In this document: piece by piece, positions 25,998-36,616 of the stretch | Numbering within the stretch: the first letter of the stretch is position 1 | How the letters are laid out: every line of letters begins with the position of its first letter | DNA from: Marchantia polymorpha subsp. ruderalis | Lineage: Eukaryota; Streptophyta; Marchantiopsida; Marchantiales; Marchantiaceae | Assembly (NCBI GenBank): GCA_037833965.1 | Contig: AP031358.1 | Location: 7,758,001 to 7,822,000, forward strand | Reading direction: 5' to 3' | DNA: 64,000 bases | Translations under genes and position numbers: made by a program | Notes under the pieces: model-generated | The model's database searches: none | What the model was told of the DNA's origin: nothing | Seen by the model: only the letters and a program-made list of their open reading frames with translations

Positions 25998-28900
25998 TGT
26001 AATAACCCACCAAAGGCTAAAACTGCAGTATGGTGGTAAAAAGATCGAACCCACAGGGACAGAGGCAACACACAGAGTAAAAGTGTCACATTTAACAGAC
26101 TTTTGGTAGAGTTTGAATTCTAGGCGACTGTCACTCCCAGAAATACTGCAGTGCTCGACTCGGAGGCTCGACTCGGAGGAGGATCTCAACTCGGAGGATG
26201 CTCGGAGGATGCACGGTACAGCTTGGTCACTCAACACACACACACACACCTGAAACTGGCAAAAAGCACAACTCGGAGGTCGGTCAGGACCTCCGCTTCG
26301 GATTTCAGGAGGAAAGTGTCTCGCAAGTTCACTCAGAGGTTCTGCAGGAAGTGCCTCCCACTCCGGCTTTTACTGCCCTTCCGCCAGGAACTAGCGGGGG
26401 TACCCGGACTGGACTTCTCACTTCGGAACGAAGCCTCTACGTACGCCGTGGACGTCACCCTCGACTATCACACAAAACGCAGGGAGTGCAGACCCGACTG
26501 AGAACTTACTGAAAACACGATCCAGTAACACACACACAACCTGAATTACAAACCAAGGTTTACACGAAGTAATGAAACTTCACATTGGCATTCAGGGGAA
26601 ACTTCCCGTAGGAGTACAATCAGGATATGTCACTCGAAGGAGTAAGGGGGAACTGTTCAAGTATCTAACTCGCAGCCGGCTCTGAGTATCAGAAATCACC
26701 CGCAGGTGCAGATCCGCACTACTCAAGTCTCTAACCGGGTACTAGCTCTGAACATTCAGCCGAAGGCCTTCAACTACAACATACGGTAACTTCGCTATGC
26801 TGCAGCTTCTCTACGTGGTGCCAGGACCAAAATGCACAAACACGCCAAGAAAGTGAGTTCCTGATCTGCACTTCCGAAACTGGAAGAGTCCCAAGGCAAA
26901 ACGCCTTGATCTACTTTATACTCTCAAAAGATCCTAACTAGCACTACGCTATCCTATCTACCACTCGCAGTATCTGCGCGAAACCAAACTACTCTACTGC
27001 ACTCAGCAGATCCGGTGCTGCGCCTCCTGCGCGCCGGACTGCTCCGCTTACTGTCTCTACCTTGCCAGTCTTCCGACCGGCTGCGTAACCCCAGGCGTCG
27101 GAGCGCTGCAGTGACTTCCGACTGCAAGTGCGCCATAGTGTCGCGCGCACCCGACAAGAAAGTTTCTAATTTTCTTGCCACTCGCCGCCGACTCCGACTG
27201 TCACCTTCCGTCAAGGCCGCCGCCCGAAGCTCGAACTCCCTGAGTGTGATCCTCTCTTGAGCTGCCACCTCCCAATGGGTGTATCCGTTTAGACAACGAG
27301 TCACCCGTGCCGCCAACTCTCCTCGTGCCCTGCAGCTGCTCTCCACCTCTGCCAGCTGCATTTCTAAATCCGCACGTTGTGCCCTCAAATCCGAGCACTC
27401 GGTTTGCAAGTTGCACAACAACTCCTCATCCTCCTTGCGGGCTCTTTGACTTTCCTCTATGGCGCGCGTCTGGCGCGCAAGCTCGGCTGCTAGGACTTTG
27501 TTCTGTCTCCGCTCCTCCTGCAGTTCCGACTCGATCTTTGCCCGTATTAGTTCGGCCTCCGCCTGACTCTTCGTTGCCGCATCCTCCTTCTGCTGCTGCA
27601 AGGCTTGGTACAGCTTCTGGGTGACCGCCAGGTGTTGTCTGAGGGCGGTGTTCCTTTCCACATATACTTGGCAACTAGAGGCCCACTTTGCCACCTTGAT
27701 CCTCGTCCTTCGCCTGATAGTCTCCACATAAGACTGCGGTTTTAAGGCACTTCCGTATTTGGATGTCTTGCGATCCAGATATCGCAGGAGTGGAACTATC
27801 TGTTCGCACAGCACCCCTGTTGGCGTTTTCTGCACCGAATCCTCTTCTTGCTCTTCCGAGCTCGTCTCATCCTCAGTCTCGAGGATCTCAGTCGCCACCG
27901 AATCCCTTGGCGACTCCCTGGAACTGTGGCGCGCAGCAGCTTCCGCTGCGACTGCTGCTCCACTGCCTGCTAAAATATCCAGGGCAGTGGGAGATCCCAC
28001 TGCTTGAGCCCCTGTTCCGGCTCGATCTTCGGTTTGTGAAGGGGTCGACGCCGCAGTGACTTTTGTCACTCTTGCACCGCCCGCTTCTGTTGCCTGTCCT
28101 TCCGGCGCCATCTGCGCGGAAGGTGTCCTTGCTGAAGGTGCGTCCGCCGAAGGCGTCCGCACACTGGTCGTTGGCCCCATCCGTCTCGCAGTCGGCGAAT
28201 CCGGCTGACTCTCTGTTGTCCGACTCGCAGTCGGCCGACCAGCAGTTGTCCGACTGGGAGTCGGATACACCCTGCGCGTCTTGACTCCACTTGGCCTGCT
28301 TGTTGGTGGCGTTCTTCCAGAAGTGCCTTCCGCCGAAGACGACCCTCTGAGGATTGTTGGCTCGTCAGCCAAACTCTCTTCTGCTTCCGGCCTGCTGTCT
28401 GGTTCAACGCGCCGTTCACTTGGCCTTCCTTCCGCTTGTCGACCTTCAGTCATCCGACTCGCAGTCGGACGATCGTCAGTCCGTCCATCTCCTCCCGAAG
28501 GCCGTGGTGCCTTCTGTGCAGAGGTTTCTGCCGTCTTCCCTAGGACCTGAGCAATTATCTCTTCCTGTGTGAGATTCCGCCGGGTCGGAGTTCGCCTGGT
28601 CTCCTCAGTAACAGTTGGCATTCTGCGTGCCCTCTGTTTTGGTCGACTATGAGGCTCGGGGGTGGGCCGACCACGAGTCGGCGCAGCTGGTACTTCCGGC
28701 TGCCTGTCCTCAGGTCTCTCATCCCACTTCCGCTTGCGCGGAATGCGCTCACTTCGACGTTCTTCTGCTGCTCTGGCTGGAGCCGGAGCCGGAGGCGTAC
28801 TGGCAGGTTCCTCGTCCGGATCCGTGTCTACTTCGGCCTCCCTCGAATATCTACCTGGATAAGACCGGCTCAGCTGCGGAAACCGAGTTTTCTCAGCATT

Positions 28901-30866
28901 CGTCAAACATCCCATCGCCCGGTAAAACACGATTAAGTAAGGCGATAGATGATTGAGCGTTCCTCCCCTCTCTTCTTGCGCATGTTGGCGCGTCACCTTC
29001 CACAGGAGCCGTGCCCAATGCACCGGAGCTCCTGACAACACTAGCTCCACGAACTCTACCTGCCAACCATGCATGTAGGCGGTCTTGGTCGGCTGCAATA
29101 TCTGCAGCAATGCTGTCGCGACATTTCTCCGCAATCGATCCTTGTAATCCCGAGTCCGGAAACCGTTCTTGGGATGTCTAGCCACCTTGAAGAGCTCATT
29201 GTAAGAGACTTCTTCCTCCTGGGACACTTTCACGCTGTCGGCCTCGAAGAGGAGATCCCCTTCCTCGCCGGCACACCTGCCCAACACCTGCGCCCAATTG
29301 CAAATTTCCCATCTCTCTGGGTGTGGGCGAAATCCGCGAGAAGGCTTGTGTCTCTCTTGCAGATACTCGCGCACCATCTCCGGACACGTCCAATTCCACC
29401 CCCAGAGGAGAAAATCGAGCTTCAGCCTCGTCAGCACATCTTGAAATGCGCGTAGACCGATCTGCGGCACCCTGAGTGGAGACACTCGCAGTTGGGGAAC
29501 CTTCGACATTGCGTTGCCTGCACACACAAACGTTCTCCCTTTCGCTCACTCTCTCACAATCGCCACTGCGCGTCGGCCACTCAAGCACTGACTGCTCACT
29601 CTCTCTGCGCTCGTTCAAGATCGCTACTCCCAATTCTTTCAAGGTCCGCCAAGATCCTTGTGCAACTCGTCTCCGCACTCTCTACTCTCACTGCAGGTCG
29701 CTCCGCCCTTGCGCGTAATCTTGGAACTGGAAATTGCAAAGTCAAGAATGAGAGAATGAGACTGGAGCGCAGTCTTTTCTTCTCCGATTTCAAGAACGTC
29801 CAACGTTCTTACTGGTTGCAACGTACGCAGCCGGCTATACGGCTTAACGGTTCGCCCTTTGCATGCGCGAATTCACGTCTCCGCATTGCGCGCATTCGCA
29901 TGCTTAAACGTTGAATTCTCCCGCCGCCGCCACCTTCCGGACTCGAGTCCGCTGCAGGGTATACGTCGGCCCTGTTGTCTTTTCCTAACCCGCCCTTCTC
30001 CGGAGGCGTGTCGCCGCTGGTGCGTTCATTATCCGTCGGCGCCTTGCTGGAGGCGCACATCCAGCCGGAGCGAATTACGCCGGCGCGCAGTCGTACCGCC
30101 TATTTTGTCCTTTATGCCTCGTCCGTTGCTGCCAGCGCATCCGGCCGTCAGCGCAACTCATGCCAGCGCATCCGGCCGTCAGCGCCACGTCGGAGGCGTA
30201 CATCTGACCGGCGCTTTCCTTCCATGAACAGCCGCCAAGGGCGCTTCCGACTCTGAGTTGGTTTCCTCCTGTGAGCGCGTGATTCCGCCGAAGGCGCATC
30301 GCCGAGGGCGTACGGGAATCCTTTCCGGCTGTGAACCCTAGCGCGAACGGCGCATGTCCGGCTACGAGTTTTCCGACGCTCATAACTTCTCCATTCCTGA
30401 TCCATCTCCGGCGCTCTTGGACTCGTTAGAACGAGCGTCCCGAGCTCTTTCTAATGCAACTTCAACCAACTGGATCTACCGTGTATCCCGATTGTTATGA
30501 AGGTTTTCCCTTTCCGCGCTAGCGGCGCTTCGCCGAAGGCGCACTCATGGTCGGATGCCTTTAGAGGTCCGGGCCCTTCTCCTGACGTCTTTAGCAAAAC
30601 CTCCTCCTGAGGTGTCTGCGCCGGAAGCGTAGCTTCCTTATACGCTAGAGGCGCGTGAGTAGAGACACCTCAAAAATGAGTCTTTGCCGAAGGCGCCGAA
30701 GACGTTGGCGTTGGTACATCCGACTACGTGATTCTTGGTGCCCTCGTGACGATCTCATCAATCCACTCTATTTAGCGTACCCTTCTCTAGCTACAAACAC
30801 TGCTTTGGTACTAGTTTTCTAAAATTGTTTAAATTCTGCAAAAAAAACAAAAAGTGTGTTACCACA
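25998..30866 (-). repeat. A-young 3' LTR (4,869 bp)
   Basis: Read on the minus strand it begins TGTGGTAACAC and ends GGGTTATTACA. It carries the same 857-residue sense frame as the 5' LTR. Near the LTR's own 3' end there are CA-repeat and CTCGGAGG-type short repeats (about 26.15-26.30 kb). Confidence 0.95.
26954..29527 (-). CDS. LTR-borne protein, 857 aa (3' LTR copy)
   Basis: Sense-strand frame lying wholly inside the 3' LTR. Function unknown. Residues about 10-225 form a conserved Trp-rich block (FLLWGWNW, CAGEEGDLLFEADSV, HGWQVEFVELVLSG, VHWARLLW, NHLSPYLIVFYRAMG). About 230-560 is a long Ser/Thr/Arg/Pro-rich, probably disordered linker with repeated TASRTTE-like units. About 565-590 is acidic. 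About 592-640 is a second conserved block (QIVPLLRYLDRKTSKYG). About 645-830 is Glu/Gln/Arg-rich, probably coiled coil, ending in RLGLRSR. It differs from the 5' LTR copy at only two residues near the middle of the coiled coil. The N-terminal block recalls, weakly, the plant transposon-protein domains found in Athila-type elements; I cannot confirm that without a profile search. Confidence 0.8.
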   Translation of the reverse strand: MCAGNAMSKVPQLRVSPLRVPQIGLRAFQDVLTRLKLDFLLWGWNWTCPEMVREYLQERHKPSRGFRPHPERWEICNWAQVLGRCAGEEGDLLFEADSVKVSQEEEVSYNELFKVARHPKNGFRTRDYKDRLRRNVATALLQILQPTKTAYMHGWQVEFVELVLSGAPVHWARLLWKVTRQHAQEERGGTLNHLSPYLIVFYRAMGCLTNAEKTRFPQLSRSYPGRYSREAEVDTDPDEEPASTPPAPAPARAAEERRSERIPRKRKWDERPEDRQPEVPAAPTRGRPTPEPHSRPKQRARRMPTVTEETRRTPTRRNLTQEEIIAQVLGKTAETSAQKAPRPSGGDGRTDDRPTASRMTEGRQAEGRPSERRVEPDSRPEAEESLADEPTILRGSSSAEGTSGRTPPTSRPSGVKTRRVYPTPSRTTAGRPTASRTTESQPDSPTARRMGPTTSVRTPSADAPSARTPSAQMAPEGQATEAGGARVTKVTAASTPSQTEDRAGTGAQAVGSPTALDILAGSGAAVAAEAAARHSSRESPRDSVATEILETEDETSSEEQEEDSVQKTPTGVLCEQIVPLLRYLDRKTSKYGSALKPQSYVETIRRRTRIKVAKWASSCQVYVERNTALRQHLAVTQKLYQALQQQKEDAATKSQAEAELIRAKIESELQEERRQNKVLAAELARQTRAIEESQRARKEDEELLCNLQTECSDLRAQRADLEMQLAEVESSCRARGELAARVTRCLNGYTHWEVAAQERITLREFELRAAALTEGDSRSRRRVARKLETFLSGARDTMAHLQSEVTAALRRLGLRSRSEDWQGRDSKRSSPARRRRSTGSAECSRVVWFRADTASGR

Positions 30867-30880
30867 TGCCCCCCTCCTCA
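30867..30880 (-). other. Polypurine tract of A-young
   Basis: On the minus strand TGAGGAGGGGGGCA lies directly before the 3' LTR, the expected place for plus-strand priming in reverse transcription. Confidence 0.85.
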
Positions 30881-30903
30881 ATTGTGAGCGCCCACGCGAA
30901 CAT

Positions 30904-33645
30904 TTACACGTGGTATTTCTTCAGACGCCATCCGTTCACGCGGGTGCCTAACCATTCTCCCGTGAGTTCTGCGAGTTGGATGGATCCATTTGGGAAAACT
31001 TCTATCACCTTGTAAGGTCCCATCCACCTCAAGTGGAGCTTGCCTGGAAATCTAGCATGTCTGCTATCGTATAGCAGAGCCAAGTCGCCCTTCTCCAGCA
31101 GTACTGGTTTGAGCCTTCGATCGTACTTCTCCTTCCGCCTGAGTTGTAATTGCTTTGTCCGATCTTCGGCCTCTTGACGTCTTTCCTCCAGTGCCATTAC
31201 CTCTTGCAGTCGATATGCCTGACTTTCTTCCGCGTCCAGCCTTCTCTGATCTAAGGTCCTCTTGGTAGGTATCTCGAATTCGATGGGTAAGATCGGATGC
31301 TGCCCATAAACTAGGAAGTAAGGTGTTTGCCTGGTGGTGACTTTTTCTGCCGTTCTATATGCCCATAAGGCGGCCGGTAGCTTGGTGTCCCAGTCATGAG
31401 CATGGTTTACAGTTACCTTGAGGAGTATCTTACAGAGTAATCCATTGGACTTCTCTGTCAGACCATTTGCCTTGGGGTTGTATGGAGTAGTCTTCCGATG
31501 CTTAATCTGGAAGTGCCGCGTCAAACTTTCTATCACCTGATTCAGAAAGTGCGTTCCTCTGTCACTGACTATTTCTAGGGGGCACCCGTAGCGTGTGATG
31601 ATGGATTCGAATAGGAACCGTGCTACTGCGGCTGCGTCGTCGTGCCTTGTGGCTTCTGCCTCCACCATCTTGGTCGCATAGTCTGTTGCTACCAATATGT
31701 AGCGCCTGCGCGTGCCTTTAGTGACAGGTTGTATTGGTCCCACGAAGTCGATCCCCCATTTTTCAAATGGTGCCAATGGCATGATTGGTGTAAGAGGCCA
31801 TCTCGTGGTCGGAGTCGGCCTTCCCGTCCTCTGGCAGCTGTCGCATTTGCGAACGTAGTCGTGTACATCTTTGAACATCGTCGGCCACCAGTATCCTGCA
31901 TTCACAATTTTGGTCACTGTATTTCTGGTGGCGTAGTGACCACCAGCGTCTTCTGTGTGCATGGCTTTGACAACTCGCGGTACTTCAGACTCCTCTAGAC
32001 ATCTGCACAACCTCTCGTCTGCCATTTTCTTGAACAAGACCCCCTGTTGAAGCTGGTAAGGTCCCGCTTTATGAACGAAGACTGTGCGCTGCTCTGCATC
32101 CAATCCTTCCGGACATTGGAGTGTGAGCAGGAACCTGTATAAGTCCGCGTACCTGGACTCATGGCTGGCGGACAACTGAAAAAGTTGTTCGTCGGGAAAA
32201 TCATCCACTACTTCCTCCTCTATGGGTTCGGTCCATAGTCGGGAGAGGTAGTCCGCGTTCTCATGGTGAACGCCTTTCCGTGTCTGTACAGTATAGGTGA
32301 ATTCCTGTAGCAGTAGCACCCACCTGGCAATTCGTCCGGACAGATCCGCCTTCTTCACCAGGTGCTGTAAGGCGTAATGATCTACATGAAACACGAACTC
32401 ATAGCAGATCAAATAATGTCGGAACTTCTTGCAGGAGTACACCATTCCCAACGCCTCCCTCTTAGTTGTCGTGTATTTCTTCTCTGCTGCTGACAACTGA
32501 CGACTCGCGAAGTAAATCGGGTAGTCTTTCTTGTTGTCGTCCTTCTGACTGAGAACCACTCCGATTGCAAACGCCGACGTGTCTACATAGACATGGAAAG
32601 GTCTGTTCCAATCCGGACTTCTCAGAACCGGAGCAGTCGTCAGTTTGGCTTTGAGCGTTTCAAAGGCCAGCTGTTGCTCCTTGCCCCACACATAGGGTTC
32701 ATCCTTCTTAAGCAGCTTCGTCAGATCGGCTGCCAAGATGGCATACATATTTATGAACCTTCTGTAATAACCTACATGACCAAGGAAGGCCCTCAACTCA
32801 CGCAGATTCGTTGGCGGCTGCAGTTCGAGAATAATCTTCACCTTCTCTACATCCACTGCAATGCCATCGGACGAAACTCGGTGCCCTAGCAGGATTCCGC
32901 TGGTCATGAAGAAAAAACATTTCTCAGGGTGTAAGGACAAGCTGCTTTCCCTACACCTGTCGAACGTTTGCCGAAGATGGTTAAGGTGCTCCGACCTCTT
33001 ACCGAAGACACAAAAGTCGTCGATGAAAATTTCTAGGAACTTCCTCAGGTGCTCTTGGAAGATGTTTGTCATCATCCGCTGGAACGTCGCTGGCGCGTTG
33101 CACAGACCGAACGGCATCTTGTGATAAGCATAGGTCCCCCAGTCGGTCGTGAAGGTTGTTTTGTCCTTGTCCTGTTCCCTGATGGACACCTGGTTGTAGC
33201 CGGAGAATCCGTCTAGGAAACTGTAGCATTCATGCCCTGCTACATGGTCCAGAATAGAGTCCGTGAAAGGAAGAGGGTGATGGTCCTTCCGCGTTGCTGC
33301 GTTCAGCTTCCTGAAGTCCTGACACACCCGGATCTTACCCGTCAGTTTCTTGGGCACGATCACGATAGGCGACACCCACTCGCTACTAAGTACCGGGTAG
33401 ATGATTCCTGCGCTCAGGTACTTATCGATTTCGTCCTTCACCAATAGTGAATATTTTGGGTTGAGCCTGTATTGGCGTTGGCGAACCGGAACTGCCTCGT
33501 CCAACAAGTCGATCCTGTGTTCTCCATACCTTGCAGGTATGCCTTTCATGTCTTCAATCTTCCATGCGAAGACATCCTCATACTGGCGAAGAAACGCCTG
33601 TACCCTGTTCAACTCTTCTCCTTGTACCTGGCTTGACACCTTCAA
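30904..33645 (-). CDS. pol: A-young pol: reverse transcriptase, RNase H, integrase
   Basis: Polyprotein of 913 residues that copies the element's RNA into DNA and inserts it. RT covers about residues 45-240, with WVSPIVIVPKK, FLDGFSGYNQV and the active site FIDDF, a variant of the usual YxDD. RNase H follows (VYVDTSAFAIGVVLSQ, TTTKREALGMVYSCKKFRHYL, HHENADYLSRL). Integrase comes last, with an HHCC zinc part (CDSCQRTGRP) and a catalytic core with WGIDFVGP and VSDRGTHF. The C-terminal tail has GPYKVIEVFPNGSIQL but no chromodomain. It lies downstream of gag-protease in the same frame; see the boundary entry. It looks intact. Confidence 0.93.
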   Translation of the reverse strand: MKVSSQVQGEELNRVQAFLRQYEDVFAWKIEDMKGIPARYGEHRIDLLDEAVPVRQRQYRLNPKYSLLVKDEIDKYLSAGIIYPVLSSEWVSPIVIVPKKLTGKIRVCQDFRKLNAATRKDHHPLPFTDSILDHVAGHECYSFLDGFSGYNQVSIREQDKDKTTFTTDWGTYAYHKMPFGLCNAPATFQRMMTNIFQEHLRKFLEIFIDDFCVFGKRSEHLNHLRQTFDRCRESSLSLHPEKCFFFMTSGILLGHRVSSDGIAVDVEKVKIILELQPPTNLRELRAFLGHVGYYRRFINMYAILAADLTKLLKKDEPYVWGKEQQLAFETLKAKLTTAPVLRSPDWNRPFHVYVDTSAFAIGVVLSQKDDNKKDYPIYFASRQLSAAEKKYTTTKREALGMVYSCKKFRHYLICYEFVFHVDHYALQHLVKKADLSGRIARWVLLLQEFTYTVQTRKGVHHENADYLSRLWTEPIEEEVVDDFPDEQLFQLSASHESRYADLYRFLLTLQCPEGLDAEQRTVFVHKAGPYQLQQGVLFKKMADERLCRCLEESEVPRVVKAMHTEDAGGHYATRNTVTKIVNAGYWWPTMFKDVHDYVRKCDSCQRTGRPTPTTRWPLTPIMPLAPFEKWGIDFVGPIQPVTKGTRRRYILVATDYATKMVEAEATRHDDAAAVARFLFESIITRYGCPLEIVSDRGTHFLNQVIESLTRHFQIKHRKTTPYNPKANGLTEKSNGLLCKILLKVTVNHAHDWDTKLPAALWAYRTAEKVTTRQTPYFLVYGQHPILPIEFEIPTKRTLDQRRLDAEESQAYRLQEVMALEERRQEAEDRTKQLQLRRKEKYDRRLKPVLLEKGDLALLYDSRHARFPGKLHLRWMGPYKVIEVFPNGSIQLAELTGEWLGTRVNGWRLKKYHV

Positions 33646-33760
33646 GCCTTTACCTGGACTGAGCTGCAGTTCGCAGCAATCACTCGGGTCAACAATCCCC
33701 TCTGTGTGACTGATCTCGCTTCTGCCCAGTCCGGCTGCTAGTTGCTATTCCTCATCCGGA
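33646..33760 (-). promoter_or_regulatory. gag-pol read-through boundary of A-young
   Basis: The gag-protease and pol frames are in the same register and meet at an amber codon whose downstream context fits the tobamovirus-type read-through consensus (UAG-CAR-YYA). Suppression at the gag-pol border is a known strategy of gammaretroviruses and has been reported for some plant LTR elements. It would keep pol scarce relative to gag. No experimental support is available here. Confidence 0.55.
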
Positions 33761-36573
33761 TACACCTCGTCTCCTTCCTCCTCAATGGAGCAGCAAGTGA
33801 CGTAGCCCACAAAGTCCTCTGACGTTTCGGTCTCTGAAGTGCATGATGAGCTGGTCTCCCCTCCGGTTGTGTAACCGGAGGTGGTGGAAGGTGTTTCGCC
33901 CTCATGGGGTACCTTGGTCCACGGTACGGTAATGACAGTCGGAGGGTCCGCAGGGCTACGGAACTGTAATCTCTTCCTACTCCAGTCACACCTTGCTTTG
34001 GCATCGTATAGCCACGGTCGGCCAAGCAGCACATCATAACCTTTCTTCATCAGAGGTTGCAGTATTATGTAGGACAGTTGAAAGTCCACTCCTCCAATGT
34101 TGGTTCTCACATTGCTCAACATTCCTAGTGGCATTCTGCGTGTTTGATCGGCCAGTCGCAATACTCGGGATGTAGGCTCGAAGGTCTGGAACCCCAAGGA
34201 GTTCGCTGTCTCCTCGGTCATGATATTCACGCCCGAGCCGGAGTCCACTGGTACCTTCTGAATGACGCAGCCTCCGATCTCTACTTCGATCTCTGGAGGT
34301 CCCAGGTCTCCTCCTTCCACTCTGTACACAGCCGGAAGTTTCTCTTTTCGGGGTTTGCGTGGTCGGCGCAACGAAAGCATCAGCATCCTCCTGTACGTCT
34401 TATTGTCTTCCAACAACTGGTGGAAGGAAATATTTGCCCTCTGGCTCCCCATGTCTTTCACTATGTCGTAGGGAGTGTTGGAAGTCACAGCCGGAAGTTT
34501 CCCTGTACTCGCGGTCGGAAGGGGTGTAGGGGGCCTAACCTCCTTCCGGTCGTCGGATGTCATTCCGGCGCCCAGTGCTTCCTTGATGAGGTGACTCACC
34601 TCATCTTTGATGTCCGGAAGGTAATCTCGAGTCCGGAACTCTTCTGAATACCTGTCCGCCTTTTCTGAGTTCTGCTCCGGCTGGGTGTTTCTCATAGCCG
34701 GAGGTGTACCCGGCCTTCTCCTCGGGCCTTCTCTAACTTCTTTAGACTTCCTCCTCTCTTCCCTACGCTCGAGGCGGCGAGTGTCCTCGTGGCCTTCTCC
34801 TTTCCTCTTCGAACTTCGGGTTTCTACCCGACCGCACATTACTTCTTCCTCTGGCCATACTTCGTCTCCTTCAGCTGGGTCCAGGCTCAGTTCTACCTGG
34901 TTGACTTGCACTTCTTCCTTGCCAGGTGTTGATACGAAACGCACGGCTGGCCTAGGGATTTGGGGCTGGTCACATTCAGCTGCTGTATGTCCGGACTTCT
35001 TGCAATTGCTGCACAATGGTGCATACCCCATTGGCCTCCTCGGGTGGGGACAACTTGGCGCGTAATGCCCCATGTCTCCGCAGTTGTTGCAACCATCGAA
35101 TTGTGGTCGAGGTCGGTTGTGATTGCCTGGAGGTGCCATGCGTCTTGGTGGGAGTGTACCCGCCATTTCCCTCGGAACAAAGCGCGGTATATGCACCGGT
35201 GGGTTCGGAGTTGTAGCTGGAGCTGTCTGTACCGAGTAGGCGGTGTCCTCAACCTGCTCAGCATAATACATAGGCGGCTCAGCATAATACATGGGGTTCT
35301 CCCACTGTGGTGCCCATTCGACCGCATTCACTGGGTAAGATGGCCTCGCGGACATGCACTCCGTGTTGGCATGTCCCACCTGTCCGCACGTAGTACACCA
35401 GAGATTCGCTCGTTGTCTTGCAGGTGATTTACGTCGGTCTTGGCCTCCCACTACATGAACTTTCAGGTCCGCAAAATTCTTCACCAGGTTGTCTACCTTG
35501 GCTGCGATGTCCCCTTGAGTCTTCACTGGGATTCCCTTGCCTCGATCCTTCTTCTTGATCGCACTGCGTTTCTTCTTCCGTCTTTCTTCTTCTGAAGATG
35601 ACGAGTCCTCTTCCTCTTCCGAGGAAGAACTTGATTCGGAGGAGCTTGATTCTTCTGTCGAGGAAGGCGAGTTCCTTCTCTTCCGACGTCCGCCTTGCGA
35701 CTTCTTCTTCGTCGACCGTCGGTCGCGTCTTCGAGTGTCAAGGGTTGACGTCTCAAAGGTCTCCGCGGAAGCTATCACATCTTGGATTGTGTCAGTCTTG
35801 CCTCTCCTACAGAAGGTCTCCATTTCTCTTGAGAGCCCTGTCACATACCAATCCACTGCCTGTTGTACCGAATACGGTTCTCCCGGGCCTGTCTTCGGAA
35901 TTCGATCTAGGAGGTCTTGGAATCTCTCAGTGTAGTCTCGAAGATTCTCCTTCCGCTCGCGTCGAAGATTTCGAAGCCGGGTCAGAACTCGACTGTCATA
36001 TCCGAGTTCGCGGAACCGCCTCAGAAATTTTTCCTTGAGCTGAGCCCAGGTCCGGATGCCAGTGGGGTCGGTGCTCTCATGGTTGTACCAGCTACGCGCT
36101 CGTTTGCGTAGCAGGCTAGGAAAGATTCGTAATCTGTCTTCATCACTGGTCTCACGATTGGCGATGGAGACAGACTCGAAGAGCTTTATGTATGAATCTG
36201 CATCATCGTCGTCGCCCGTTCCCGTGTATCTTGGATACGAATGTTTGGTGGTAGGTTGGGAAAACACCGGGCGGAGATTGGCTTGATGTTCTGCCATCGG
36301 TGATCCTGTCGACGGACTGATCCTAGGTTGGCCAAACTCAGGAAGAGTTCCTGTCGGAGGGATGTCCAATAGAACTGTTAGCTCAATGCTCTCGGTAGGT
36401 GAACTGGAACGCCTTTGTCTTCCAGTAGTCGGTGATGGCGACCTTTCTGCAGAGTCCTCACCGGGAGTCTTCTTTTTAGTTCGCCGTTTTGTTTCCACGG
36501 CTTTTTCTGAATCTCGACGGAGTTTCCGTGTGGCTCTCGCACTCAGGTTTCCCACACTATCGCTCGTCGACAT
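33745..36573 (-). CDS. gag: A-young gag-protease, 942 aa
   Basis: Structural protein of the virus-like particle followed by an aspartic protease. Residues 1-90 are basic and disordered. About 110-265 is the plant Gypsy gag core (HSYPRYTGTGDD, RARSWYNHES, LKEKFLRRFRELGYD, ERKENLRDYTERFQDLLDRI). About 295-345 is a Ser/Glu-rich stretch, then a basic patch. Three CCHC zinc knuckles follow: CTTCGQVGHANTEC, CNNCGDMGHYAPSC and CSNCKKSGHTAAEC. The protease near residue 775 has the active site VPVDSGSGVNIM. The start codon is only about 84 nt after the 5' LTR. It looks intact. Confidence 0.92.
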   Translation of the reverse strand: MSTSDSVGNLSARATRKLRRDSEKAVETKRRTKKKTPGEDSAERSPSPTTGRQRRSSSPTESIELTVLLDIPPTGTLPEFGQPRISPSTGSPMAEHQANLRPVFSQPTTKHSYPRYTGTGDDDDADSYIKLFESVSIANRETSDEDRLRIFPSLLRKRARSWYNHESTDPTGIRTWAQLKEKFLRRFRELGYDSRVLTRLRNLRRERKENLRDYTERFQDLLDRIPKTGPGEPYSVQQAVDWYVTGLSREMETFCRRGKTDTIQDVIASAETFETSTLDTRRRDRRSTKKKSQGGRRKRRNSPSSTEESSSSESSSSSEEEEDSSSSEEERRKKKRSAIKKKDRGKGIPVKTQGDIAAKVDNLVKNFADLKVHVVGGQDRRKSPARQRANLWCTTCGQVGHANTECMSARPSYPVNAVEWAPQWENPMYYAEPPMYYAEQVEDTAYSVQTAPATTPNPPVHIPRFVPREMAGTLPPRRMAPPGNHNRPRPQFDGCNNCGDMGHYAPSCPHPRRPMGYAPLCSNCKKSGHTAAECDQPQIPRPAVRFVSTPGKEEVQVNQVELSLDPAEGDEVWPEEEVMCGRVETRSSKRKGEGHEDTRRLERREERRKSKEVREGPRRRPGTPPAMRNTQPEQNSEKADRYSEEFRTRDYLPDIKDEVSHLIKEALGAGMTSDDRKEVRPPTPLPTASTGKLPAVTSNTPYDIVKDMGSQRANISFHQLLEDNKTYRRMLMLSLRRPRKPRKEKLPAVYRVEGGDLGPPEIEVEIGGCVIQKVPVDSGSGVNIMTEETANSLGFQTFEPTSRVLRLADQTRRMPLGMLSNVRTNIGGVDFQLSYIILQPLMKKGYDVLLGRPWLYDAKARCDWSRKRLQFRSPADPPTVITVPWTKVPHEGETPSTTSGYTTGGETSSSCTSETETSEDFVGYVTCCSIEEEGDEVYPDEE

Positions 36574-36616
36574 TCACCGAGCATTGCTGCTCAAGGTTTC
36601 TGGTGTTGACGCACTG

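Noticed and set aside
26030-26062. Possible tRNA: a GGTTCGATC sequence (minus strand) resembling a B box near the LTR end.
   Set aside because: No cloverleaf can be drawn, and the same segment sits in both LTRs as part of the typical LTR tail.
27015-30256. Many plus-strand frames of 60-140 aa within the A-young LTRs (and their copies at 37.67-40.92 kb).
   Set aside because: They lie antisense to the 857-aa frame or in low-stop GC-rich DNA, repeat identically in both LTRs, and have Ser/Arg/Pro-rich compositions expected from shadow frames.
30904-36573. Envelope-like gene in A-young.
   Set aside because: No frame with signal peptide or membrane segments lies between pol and the 3' LTR; pol ends about 40 bp before the LTR.
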